Positions 17,178 through 26,096 of a stretch of 64,000 nt of DNA are shown here, one piece after another. Made by a program: the position numbers and the translations under genes. Location of the stretch: contig CAWEPG010000003.1 of NCBI GenBank assembly GCA_963810905.1, positions 124,001-188,000 of the forward strand, written 5' to 3'. The notes beneath the pieces are model-generated. The model was not told the DNA's origin, did no database searches, and saw only the letters and a program-made list of their open reading frames with translations. Source of the DNA: CAWBAT01 sp963810905 (lineage in GTDB: Bacteria; Acidobacteriota; Terriglobia; Versatilivoradales; Versatilivoraceae). The number at the start of each line of letters is the position of its first letter. Position 1 is the first letter of the stretch.

Positions 17178-17987
17178 CTAAGATCCTTGTTCGAAAGCCG
17201 GCTTTCGCGCGGTCAAAATTTCTGAATGCGTCAGCCGTTTCATGAATTCTCTTGAAGTATTAGTGAAACCTACCGTCTTGACAAAATCTTCAATCAAGAT
17301 TGGACGGCAACTCCCCAATATGTAAGGCACACAAGCTTTTGGAAGCCAAGTATAAAACCTTTCCAGCCACGTCAATCTAAAAGGATTCTCCTTGCTCAAA
17401 TTGACAAGCACAACACGTCCACCTGGTCTTAGTACTCGCTTGAATTCTCCTAGTGTCAGCAAAATATCTTTGAATTCCAAAAGGTCTAGCAGATAGCTGG
17501 AGTAGATTAGATCAAATGTCTTATCCAGAAATGGAAGATGTCGGCTGTCAGCCCTAACCAAACGGACATTAGAGTAGCCTGCACCGTGGAGGTATTGTCG
17601 AGTTCCTTCAAGCATTCTTGGCGATAGATCGATCCCGTAAACGGTGTTGTCACGATCAACCTTTTTCAATATTTCCAGGAGTATGGCTCCGGTTCCGACG
17701 GCGACTTCAAGCACGGCATCCTGGCGACAAATGCCAGCTAATTCAAGTCCACGCAAACGCGGTCCATGCTCTAGCAGTCCTGCGACATTTGCATAGATTG
17801 TGCTCCACAAATCATAGGCCCGTCGGACACGATCCGTTGGAGCCACCGCTTCTATCAGCTTATAAGTGTTATCTGAGCTCGGGTTCACACTCTGATCGTT
17901 GTTGGACCCTCTACCCACATACTTTGATCTCCTCATGCTATCTTCCTGTTTAGATTCAGTGAGTGGGTGATCTTTATTATCCTTCAA
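17178..17987 (-). CDS. Class I SAM-dependent methyltransferase (UbiE-like)
   Basis: 269 residues with a polar N-terminal extension of about 45. The methyltransferase core shows VLEVAVGTGAILLEIL (motif I, about 92-107), YGIDLSPRMLEG (motif post I), RADSRHLPFLDKTFDLIYSSYLLDLL and LKRVLRPGGRVVLVN. These blocks match the UbiE/COQ5-like group acting on small molecules or quinones. The start overlaps the end of the response regulator by four bases, so it is the third gene of a histidine kinase/regulator/methyltransferase operon. The substrate is not predictable. Confidence 0.82.
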   Translation of the reverse strand: MKDNKDHPLTESKQEDSMRRSKYVGRGSNNDQSVNPSSDNTYKLIEAVAPTDRVRRAYDLWSTIYANVAGLLEHGPRLRGLELAGICRQDAVLEVAVGTGAILLEILKKVDRDNTVYGIDLSPRMLEGTRQYLHGAGYSNVRLVRADSRHLPFLDKTFDLIYSSYLLDLLEFKDILLTLGEFKRVLRPGGRVVLVNLSKENPFRLTWLERFYTWLPKACVPYILGSCRPILIEDFVKTVGFTNTSREFMKRLTHSEILTARKPAFEQGS

Positions 17988-18634
17988 GAAATGATTTTCT
18001 TGCGAACTGCATACAATACGATCTCAGCCGTATTATGCAGGTTTAACTTTTGCATGATATGAGTGCGGTGGGTTTCAACGGTGTACAAGCTAATGTTCAA
18101 CAATGTTGCCACTTCTTTGTTGGACTTGCCTTCAGCGATGAGTTGCAGGATCTCTTTCTCCCTTTCAGTAAGCAGTTCGTAAGAGTCCTGCATCCCTTTC
18201 TGCTGTAGGTGGCGCAAGTAATCTTCAAGAAGGGTATTGGCAATTGCCGGACTGAAAAAAGGCTTGTGGGCAGCGACAGCCTGCACAGCTCTCACCAAAT
18301 CAGTTTCTGCTGAATCTTTCAGCAAGTAGCCTTTGGCTCCCGCAGTCAAGGCTCGTAATAGATAGCTTTCATCCGAGTGCATACTCAGGAAAATCACGCC
18401 AATGTCTGGATTTCGTTTCACAATCTGCGCAGCCGCCTCGATCCCGTTGAGGATTGGCATGCCAATGTCCATGATTACGACGTCAGGGTTCTGTTCTGCG
18501 GCCAGCTTCACAGCCTCTCTCCCATCGCCGGCTTCTCCCACTACCGTCATCTCCGGTTGCTGCTCCAGCATGAAACGCAGCCCTTTGCGCACGACGCCGT
18601 GATCATCAGCCAGGAGTATACGGATGGGCTTCAT
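17984..18634 (-). CDS. NarL/FixJ-type response regulator
   Basis: 216 residues. The receiver domain has D10-D11 in the acidic pocket, phospho-acceptor D56 (VVIMDIGMP), Thr/Ser in the FLSMHS strand and K106 in GYLLKD. A LuxR-type DNA-binding domain lies at about 148-210 (LTEREKEILQLIAEGKSNKEVA, then VETHRTHIMQKL). It overlaps both the kinase gene and the methyltransferase gene by four bases. It is a transcription factor controlled by the adjacent HisKA_3-type kinase; its targets may include the divergent solute genes, but no binding site is identified. Confidence 0.9.
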   Translation of the reverse strand: MKPIRILLADDHGVVRKGLRFMLEQQPEMTVVGEAGDGREAVKLAAEQNPDVVIMDIGMPILNGIEAAAQIVKRNPDIGVIFLSMHSDESYLLRALTAGAKGYLLKDSAETDLVRAVQAVAAHKPFFSPAIANTLLEDYLRHLQQKGMQDSYELLTEREKEILQLIAEGKSNKEVATLLNISLYTVETHRTHIMQKLNLHNTAEIVLYAVRKKIIS

Positions 18635-19975
18635 ACTTCCACTTCCTCGCTAAGGGGAATCTTCACCTGGACCAATGTCCCTTTGTGTGTTTGGGAGACA
18701 ATCTCAACTGTGCCATTCAGTTCTTGAACCCTTTCTTCTATACCGATCAGCCCTATACCGCCGGAATACCTCTTCGCGTTGTCATACCCGACCCCGTCAT
18801 CCCGAATGGCTAATGAAAGGAAGTCTTTGTCGCCATGTAAGCTGATTTGAATATTCTTTGCCTGAGAATGCCGTGCACAATTGGTCAACGCTTCCTGGAC
18901 TACTCGATAAATGCAAGTTCGGTGCCTGTCGGAGAGGTGATCCAGTTTGCCGTCAATCTGCAAATCAACTGGAATTCCGCTTCGCCGGGAGAATTCCTTA
19001 GACAGCCATTCAATGGCCGGCACCAATCCTAAGTCATCTAACATGGAGGGCCGGAGTCCCATGGCCATGTTGCGAACGACGTCAAGAGCTCGACTACCGA
19101 GACTGCGGGCTCCTTCCAGGTGTTCTCGGAATTCGGGCCCATTGGTGTGTCGAACTTTTTCCAGGTTTCCCAGTTCCATTTTCAAGCCGGTCAGAATCTG
19201 TCCTACCTCATCATGTAATTCTCTGGAGATCAACGTGCGCTCGTGTTCCTGGGTCCGTACTAATTGCTGGGAAAGACGGCGCAGGTCCGCTTTGGACTGT
19301 TCCGACTGCTGCCGTTGCTGCTCAGAATGGAATTCCAGACGATGAATCCGTAAGACGCTTACGACTGCAACTAAAATACCTAGAATCAAAGAAATGCCCG
19401 TCATCTCGGAGCAAAAAGGCATGAAAATTCGCCCAGCTTTCACGAACCCCTTCTCGTTGGCGTTCGAAATTGGATTCATTCACTTTGCGGATTTGGTCGG
19501 CGATGGATAGAACTGCCTCACGACGTGGCAAGACCTGCTTCCTTAAGAAAAAGGAGCTCAACGCCGCCTTTTCTTGAACAGTCCAGGAAAAAATGGGGTC
19601 CATGCTCTCCCAATAAAGATCAACTTCTTTATGCAGGCGCTTCAACAGTTCCGCTTCATAAGGATTCAATTGCGGCTCAAGTCCATCCAATTGCTGGTCG
19701 ATAGAGGAGCGATTCTCGACAAGCTGTTCTTTAATGGAAGTACCACCTAAGCTGGAAGGATCAAGCAAGAAATCACGTATCAGGATTCCAGAAAGATAAA
19801 CCTGAGACCTCACGTGACTCAAGACGCTGTCACTGTGTTGAAATCTTTGCTGGATGGAAGCGATCTCGCTATTGATTCGCTGGACTCTGCGGATCGCTTC
19901 TGCGCCCAAGATCATGATTAGTGTCAGCAAGATTCCAAAACCGAGCGTCAGGACAGGCCACGACCGTCGTGTCAT
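18631..19975 (-). pseudogene. Histidine kinase (CHASE3-like sensor plus HisKA_3/HATPase_c), disrupted by one frameshift
   Basis: Two frames make one kinase. The 5' frame (19975 to about 19415) gives an N-terminal membrane segment and a CHASE3-like extracellular region (RDFLLDP, then REAVLSIADQI). The 3' frame gives a second membrane segment (ISLILGILVAVVSVL), the dimerisation box ERTLISRELHDEVGQ with the phospho-His, and the ATPase motifs DDGVGYDN and GGIGLIGIEERV. The frames join if one base is dropped from the five-base run at 19413-19417 (A on plus, T on the coding strand), giving a continuous AFCSEM junction. It is either a real one-base insertion, a sequencing error, or two separately translated halves. 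It is coupled to the response regulator. Confidence 0.82.
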
Positions 19976-20065
19976 GAAAATCCTCTTGGCCTACTGTGGA
20001 ATTGAGATATTAAATACAACCATGACTGGATAGATCAACTGATAACCCCCTGCTATGCTTTAAGT

Positions 20066-20872
20066 ATGATGAGAATTGTTTATACGGATCTCGATGGGAC
20101 TCTGCTGGATCACGACACTTATTCATTCCTGCCGGCCCAACCAGCCCTCGACAAACTCTACACTCAAAGGATACCACTCATCCTCATTACCAGTAAAACC
20201 CGATCAGAAGCAGAATTCTGGCGCACAAAGATGGGCAATCGACATCCTTTCATCGTGGAAAATGGGGGAGCAGTTCTTATCCCAAGAGCCTATTTCCCCT
20301 TCCCAGTTCAAAGAGGCAAGCCACGAGATGGCTATGATCTCATTGAACTTGGTGAACCATACGAATCGCTGGTCTCAGCCTTATTGCTGGCATCTGAGAG
20401 AAGTCGATGCAAAGTGAAAGGATTTCACGAGATGACAGTTGAAGAAGTCAGTGCTCTTTGCGGTATTCCCATGGGGCAAGCGGCGGCTGCCAAGAGGCGG
20501 CAATATGACGAGCCTTTTGAGATCTTGGATTCTGAAAGAGAACAGTTTCTGCTCAAGGCCATTGAAGAGCAGGGCAAGAAGTGGACCCGGGGAGGGCGGT
20601 TCTACCATATTCTGGGACGCAACAGCAAAGCAGTTGCAGTTCAGATTCTAACTGACCTTTATCGACAGCTTGACCCCCACGTTTACACAATTGGGTTGGG
20701 AGACAGCTTCAACGATTTACCCTACTTGCGAGAGGTCGACGTACCAATCCTGATTAGATCAGTTCACTCAGAAAAAATCATTCACAGTCTCCCAGCAGCA
20801 CGCCTCACCTCGAAGTCAGGCCCTGAAGGATGGAACAGTGCGATTCTAGAGATGATCTCTGCCGGACATTAA
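20066..20872 (+). CDS. HAD phosphatase of the mannosyl/glucosyl-3-phosphoglycerate phosphatase family
   Basis: 268 residues. HAD motif I is DLDGTLLD (D8, D10). Motif II is ITSKTR near 41-46, followed by the family-typical FIVENGGAV. Late motifs are GGRFYHILG around 180 and GLGDSFNDLPYL near 211-222. This is the pattern of the MpgP/YedP family, which removes phosphate from mannosyl- or glucosyl-3-phosphoglycerate to release the compatible solute. A glucosyl-3-phosphoglycerate synthase-like gene lies 3.5 kb away, so glucosylglycerate is the likelier product (inference). It is divergent from the histidine kinase gene. It is intact, unlike most of the operon beyond it. Confidence 0.85.
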   Translation: MMRIVYTDLDGTLLDHDTYSFLPAQPALDKLYTQRIPLILITSKTRSEAEFWRTKMGNRHPFIVENGGAVLIPRAYFPFPVQRGKPRDGYDLIELGEPYESLVSALLLASERSRCKVKGFHEMTVEEVSALCGIPMGQAAAAKRRQYDEPFEILDSEREQFLLKAIEEQGKKWTRGGRFYHILGRNSKAVAVQILTDLYRQLDPHVYTIGLGDSFNDLPYLREVDVPILIRSVHSEKIIHSLPAARLTSKSGPEGWNSAILEMISAGH

Positions 20873-21241
20873 GATTGGATTTTCCCCAAAGGAAACAATG
20901 GCTTTGAAATCGGAGCTCACGGTATTTGAACTCACAAATCCCTTCTGGCAAAACATCCACCGACCACATACATACAAATCGAGTTCGTAAGCCATGAAGG
21001 TTTAATGAATTCTCACTGGTTTTTTGTCCCATCTTCCTATTGATTCTCGCAGCGTCGTTACGTGTCCTTCCGTACCTCATTTGAATCGATCCGAGGAGTT
21101 GTTCCTCTTTTCCTTTTCTTACAGCTGATTCATTGTGAAATACTGTCCCCCATTTTTCCCTGAGCAACCCTCTCCAATGCTTGAAGTATCCTGAAAGCGA
21201 ATCCATGTTCATAATGTTTAAGGATTAATGCTCTCTTCGAA
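20873..21241. other. Convergent intergenic region
   Basis: 369 bases between the phosphatase and nucleotidyltransferase ends. One minus-strand frame (20805-21212) overlaps the phosphatase gene and has no family features. I see nothing supported here. Confidence 0.35.
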
Positions 21242-22232
21242 CTATCCGTTGCTAAATTTCACTTGCCCCAACGGCTTATAATCTCTTTCGGGCTCTCTCA
21301 ATCCTAACACTCCAAAAGAGGGCGTTCGGCCGATTCTCCGGAGTGTCTCCACAATCCGTTCCTGACGACCCCAGTCAGACCAAAGGATGTCATTGAGCTC
21401 CATGACCGCAAGTTCGGCTGGAATGCGTTGTAAACAATCTGCCGAGAAATTTCTCTTCGGCATGGATTCATAAATGGAATTAAGAACTGCTTTCTCATGA
21501 GCTGATCCAATCGCTTCCCTATACTTCTCGAACAAAAAAATAATGTCAGGAAAGGCCTGTCGACCCAATTTCCATAAATTTTCCGCTCTGGAAATAAGGA
21601 TCATGGAATTCCAGAGGTCTCCAGATTTCATGGCGGTTTTGCAAACTTCCAGGCACGGTTTTTCCAAAAAGGATTCGACTGCATCGACCCGAAACTCATC
21701 GGCCCAGCCCAATTGATTCCGTCTCCTTATCCAACCGTAATCAACCTCAGGATGGTCGGGCGAAATGCCCAACAAGAACACTTTTTCCGGAAATGAGATT
21801 TGAGGCCCGAACCGCGCTCCTGACTGCTTCGAGCAATCGATATTCCGGAAAAACAAAGTGATCCGAAGGAAAGATGACAACTGTTGCCGACGGATCGTGC
21901 ACACTCACATGAGAAAGTGCAAGGAAAACGCCTGCCGCAGTATCTCGATTTGAAGGTTGAAGGATGACATTTCGATGGTTTTTATCGTCTAACTGCAGTA
22001 TGGCCTCAGAGAGATGGTGACGGCTGATTACGGTGACCGTCCTTTCTGCTTCGCTGATCAGATTTGCCCGGGCAATCGTATGCTGGAACATCGATCTTTT
22101 CCCCACGAATGTACAATATTGTTTCGGTTTGGGGCGACCAAGCCAGCGTTGAACGAAAGGGCGGAGTCGTTCGCCTTCTCCTCCAGACAGAATAATTGAC
22201 CACACGTGATCGGTTCTTCTCGTATCATTCAT
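21242..22232 (-). pseudogene. Mannose-1-phosphate guanylyltransferase-like nucleotidyltransferase, disrupted by one frameshift
   Basis: The 5' frame (22232 to about 21785) starts with the nucleotidyltransferase signature LSGGEGERLRPF, then RPKPKQYCTF and VIFPSDHFV. The 3' frame continues with LLGISPDHPEVDYGWI and FLEKP, the order found in ManC/GMPP enzymes that make GDP-mannose from GTP and mannose-1-phosphate. The frames join if one base is removed from the five-base run at 21782-21786 (T on plus, A on coding strand). A complete protein would be about 330 residues. It is the last gene of the group starting with the glucosyl-3-phosphoglycerate synthase and could supply the nucleotide sugar for the second glycosyltransferase. 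Confidence 0.8.
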
Positions 22233-22314
22233 GCCTGTCCTCTCCTTTCGTGGCGAAGTAACGATTCATCCGTTTCTCATCATATTCTCTATGAGGGCAT
22301 GCCGCACATGACTG

Positions 22315-23019
22315 CTAAATATGACGGCGGAAAGAGCGCTCGAGTGGCTCCTCAGAATGGGAGTCCTTGTCCTGCTTGAATTGACTGATCCAGTCACGGC
22401 TTCGCAGTCCAAGAATCAAACTGATTGTGAGGACTGCTCCACTGGCGAAAATCAGAAATGCCGAAAGAAAGACGTTTCGAGCAAAGTTGACCTGGTCTGC
22501 AACCACAACGACAGCTACAAAAAGAATTGCCACTCGTACTCCAGTTGCTATTCGTCTTGCAAAGGGAAGCCCTTCATTCACAGCCCACACGAGTGCGCTT
22601 CGGCCAAGATATTGGCCAAGCCAGGCGCCTGCGAGAAGGATAACTGCTGCTGTGACTAGTTTTGGAAAAAGGAGCACAACCGTCTCGGTCATGCGTGTCG
22701 TGATATTGGTATTAAAAGCGCTCAATCCCGTTAACAGGCCCACCAGGAGAATGACCCAGTAGGCGGATTCTGCAACGAGACGTGTTGAGTGCAAACTTCC
22801 TGACCGGCTTAACAGGGTTGACAGACCACTCTGTTGTAAAAAGCGATCGAGCGCCATCCCTTTGAAGATCTTGTTCATCACCCAGCGGGTCAAACGGGCC
22901 ATCACATAAGCCCCCAACACAATGGTTAAAGCGGCTAGAAGCCCCGGCAGGTAAGTCGTGATTTGGGTAGAAAGCCGCTCGAGAGTGATTTCCAGGATAT
23001 GACGTAGAGTTTCGAACAT
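22315..23019 (-). CDS. MscS-like membrane protein without the beta domain
   Basis: 234 residues with four or five hydrophobic segments (about 22-45, 85-105, 118-140, 160-180, 185-205). The N-terminal GLLAALTIVLGAYVMARLTRWVMNKIF and the repeated FPKLVTAAVILLAGAWLGQYLG resemble the conserved TM-helix repeats of the mechanosensitive-channel-related family. The cytoplasmic MscS beta domain is absent. A membrane role in osmotic response is plausible, since it sits between solute-synthesis genes, three bases after the glycosyltransferase. Channel function is inference. Confidence 0.75.
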   Translation of the reverse strand: MFETLRHILEITLERLSTQITTYLPGLLAALTIVLGAYVMARLTRWVMNKIFKGMALDRFLQQSGLSTLLSRSGSLHSTRLVAESAYWVILLVGLLTGLSAFNTNITTRMTETVVLLFPKLVTAAVILLAGAWLGQYLGRSALVWAVNEGLPFARRIATGVRVAILFVAVVVVADQVNFARNVFLSAFLIFASGAVLTISLILGLRSRDWISQFKQDKDSHSEEPLERSFRRHI

Positions 23020-23022
23020 AGA

Positions 23023-24376
23023 TTATACCCCCATGGTTGTTGCTTGCATCTTTTTGGCCTCGCGAACACCGGGCACAGTCTTCGATTGTGCTCTCTCTCC
23101 AAATTTGCCATTCCAGCGTGATACCAAATAAGGTTTTAGCCTCTCGAAGCAAATGCATAGATTTTCAATTTTTTCTTCAAACTCAGCGGGCAGCATGTGT
23201 TCCGTTTCGAGCACGAATGAGGCAACCTTAGCCAGATAGAGAGGCGTCAAGGCGCGGAGCAAATGGCCACGCTCAATCGGTTGGTCCTTGTAGGCAACCG
23301 AATAATCGTAGATCACCCGGACCCACAGTTCGTCTTCAAGATGAAATTCTCCGGGATCGCTGCCCATATTTAAACCCTTTTTCAAAATAGACTCATAGGT
23401 ATCACGCTGAAGAGCCAAGGACCATATTTCTCCCAATTCCTGGCAGCCGCTCCGAAAAGCTCTCAACATTCGATCCACGTTTACTTCAATGGGATCCAAA
23501 CCCACATCAAAGCGAAACCCAAAGAGGTCGACAGGTTCGCTCTCTTTCTGCTTCTCCCAAACAGGTTCATATTCCTGCATGAGAGTGAAGACGCTGCCGA
23601 CAACTTGGTGCAGCATGGCGCTCAAATCAGAGCCGGGATCTTTGGTATCGTGCAATTTCGCTCCGAGAAAACTCTGACAGACCCGGAATCTTTCAGCCAT
23701 GGCGATGGTGCTCATCCAAATATCAATGCCAAAGCGCGCAACGTCGGTTTCCCAATCCTTTCTTTTGAGATAGCGAGAAATCAGGCGAGCCGAAATCGCA
23801 AAATCTCCCCCGATCGGTTGCCGCACATCGAGCCCGTATAAAGATCGAGTCAGAGGATAAACAATACTATTGGTGATCGTCCCATCGTATTTATGACGGT
23901 GATAATAGGGTGCTACAAAATCATAGTTGGCCAAGAAGAATGGGACGTACCAACGAATCGATCCATTCTGGCGTGATGGAACGCAAGTCCGAATCGACCA
24001 CGGCACATACTTTGGACTGTAACATCTCAGCCAACTGGAAAATCATGCGGAAGGCGCTGCCCTTCCCTGGTATTCCATGGTAAGGGAATGAGAGCCGGTG
24101 TATCGGAAATAGTGGAGTCGGGAGAAGCAACAGATGAGAGTCTTCGATTTGGGTAGACAAGACAGCCTCTCTGGTCCCATCCTTCGAGCCACCATCCGAG
24201 TTAATAATCACCGAGTTGAACTGAGGGAAATACTTACTCAATCCCGTCTGGACAGCCTGCACGACATGGCGAATGGTTCGAACGTTGTTATAACTGGGAA
24301 TCCCGACGACAATATCCGCCTGGCGCAGATCATTGGCCGCCTGAACAGCTTCGGCCGGCACTGCTAGCTCCTGCAT
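23023..24376 (-). pseudogene. GT-A glycosyltransferase (mannosylglycerate-synthase-like), disrupted by one frameshift
   Basis: The start at 24376 is chosen for AGAGGAG upstream. The 5' frame gives VVGIPSYNNVRTI, NSDGGSKDGT and CAVVDSDLRSITPEWI (DxD). Near 23926-23932 the frame is lost: the coding strand reads GGCCAAC where GGCAAC would continue into YDFVAPYYHRHKYDG. The 3' frame then has QPIGGDFAIS, GIDIWMS and a long helical C-terminus. The arrangement (DSD, GGDF, D-I-W/T) resembles GT78 mannosylglycerate synthases and related GT2/GT81 enzymes, about 450 residues in all. With the adjacent GpgS-like synthase it may extend glucosylglycerate with a second sugar (inference). It overlaps the synthase gene by 13 bases. 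Confidence 0.75.
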
Positions 24377-25611
24377 TTCATCTCCTCTGCTTCCATAGCC
24401 CATCTGTTGTCTGCAACCACGGCCATTCGCAAGAGTTCAAAAAATTCAGGGATCGCTGCAACTACCCTGTTCCAGTTGGGGATAAGCGGAAGTCCGAGTG
24501 GATCCTGAGTAAATTCTTCGGCCGCTTGTTGCAGGCTTCTGGCAAATGTAGCCACCGCCAGCTCCTCCCCATGCCGATCAAACTTCAACCCATTGAGCAT
24601 CGCATCTGCGTAGTAACGGGATATCGTATCCTCTGCCATCCGGACATAGCGCACCCCCAGACTCCTGAATGAGCCTTGGGCGTAAACCAATCCTTCAGCG
24701 GCAAGAGTACGGAACAAGTGATTTGGCAATGTCAGTCGCCATGCGGCGCAGTCCTTTACTGGGGTCGTCTTCGGACAGTGCCTGGTGTTTATGCTCGTAA
24801 GTGTCGGCAAGGTCCACCTGGCAGATTCGGGATACTGCACAATTGCGAAAGATTTCCGCAAGGACTCCGACCTCAAGGCCCCAATCACCCGGGATTCGAT
24901 TCACACGCGCTAGATCGGCTCTCATGGCAAATTCGCCGGCCAGAGGATAGCGGAAGCTTTCCAGGAATTTCAAAAAAGGCGCCGTCGGGTACATGCTTTC
25001 CATTGCCCGGATCAGCGGCGCCATAAAGAGCCGAGTCACGCGCCCATGCATCCTTTCGGTGACGCGCGCGTAATACCCCTTGCAGAACTCGAATCCAAGG
25101 TTTGGATGGGCTACTGGATAGCAAAGGCGGGCTAGCAACAGGCGGTCATAGTTCACGATGTCGCAGTCATGCAATGCGATCACGTCGCAATCCGCTGTGG
25201 CCAACAAATAACCGTAAGCCAGCCAACAGGATCTGCCTTTGCCATCGCCTCCTACCGAAAGGCCCTGTTTTTCCAAGATCTGAAAAGAGCTTGAATTCGA
25301 TCTCCGTCAATCCATAGGATCGTAACGTCCTGCGGGAGATCGAAGAGCAATGATTTGACTTCTTCGTACTGTTGCTGATCTGCTCTGGCCAGGGCCAAAA
25401 CGACGTGACGCAGATAGCGAACCCGCTTCAGCTCCTCGAGGATCCTTTTCATCGCTGGCCTTTGAAACTCGGAATAGAGAGCCGGCAAGACTAAGGAGAT
25501 TGAAGTGGTTTTTGAGAATTTCTCAAGCTCTAGCTCAAGATGGGGAAGGTCATTATTAGGTTTGAAGCGGTGTAGTGTCGTGACGACCCCAGTTTGATAG
25601 AAATCTGCCAT
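24364..25611 (-). pseudogene. gpgS: Glucosyl-3-phosphoglycerate synthase (GT81-type), disrupted by two frameshifts
   Basis: Three overlapping frames give one protein of about 415 residues. The first (25611-25252) starts MADFYQTGVVTTLHR and contains LVLPALYSEF. The second (to about 24715) has GDGKGRSCWLAYGYL, IALHDCDIV (DxD metal motif), NLGFEFCKGYYARV, RYPLAGEFAMR and NRIPGDWGLEVGVLAE. The third ends with FDRHGEELAV and DPLGLPLIPNWNRV. These blocks are strongly typical of bacterial GpgS, which transfers glucose from an NDP-sugar to 3-phosphoglycerate. The joins need one added base at about 25281 and one removed at about 24715. It is the first gene of the solute operon. If the indels are sequencing errors, it is a normal enzyme. 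Confidence 0.85.
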
Positions 25612-25661
25612 AGGCTTGCCCTTTCATTAACTTTGAGATTTTGAGCATGGACGAAATGCCC

Positions 25662-25793
25662 TTATCTTGGAGATCGATGGCGGAAGAACTTGTCTTTTCC
25701 AAGAAATGTCAGCAAGGCAGTCCCCATCAACCCAACTCCCATTAATCCCAGCGCAATCAAGACAATCAATAAAAAAAATCTCACTCCGCCCAC
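25662..25793 (-). CDS. Possible 43-residue single-span membrane protein
   Basis: From a GTG at 25793, a short frame encodes one hydrophobic helix of about 25 residues flanked by VGGVR and a basic tail (KDKFFRHRSPR). It lies 50 bases upstream of gpgS on the same strand. There is no family match and only a weak ribosome site. The clear membrane-span composition is the sole support. The rest of 25612-26096 is the divergent promoter region with nothing else identified. Confidence 0.35.
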   Translation of the reverse strand: MGGVRFFLLIVLIALGLMGVGLMGTALLTFLGKDKFFRHRSPR

Positions 25794-26096
25794 TTGTTTC
25801 TCGTTCCCAGTTATCGCCTTACTGCGATTCTCCTTCCAATGTAATGTATAGATTAGAAGACAATAAGAGTGCGTACAATACAGGGAAGGAGGGATATTGC
25901 CGGGAAAACGTCTGTAGAGGTTACGAAGGCAAGCAGATTCAGCATAGGATTGGATGCGGCGAGAATGTCAAGGGGAGGTCTTCCGGCTCTGCTTGATACT
26001 TTATAATGAAAATCTCAGGTTTTGATTTTATCCTAGAAAAGAAGGCAGATGGTTCAGCCTTGAAGGCGACAAGATCAGCTCACTAAGACCCGCCAG

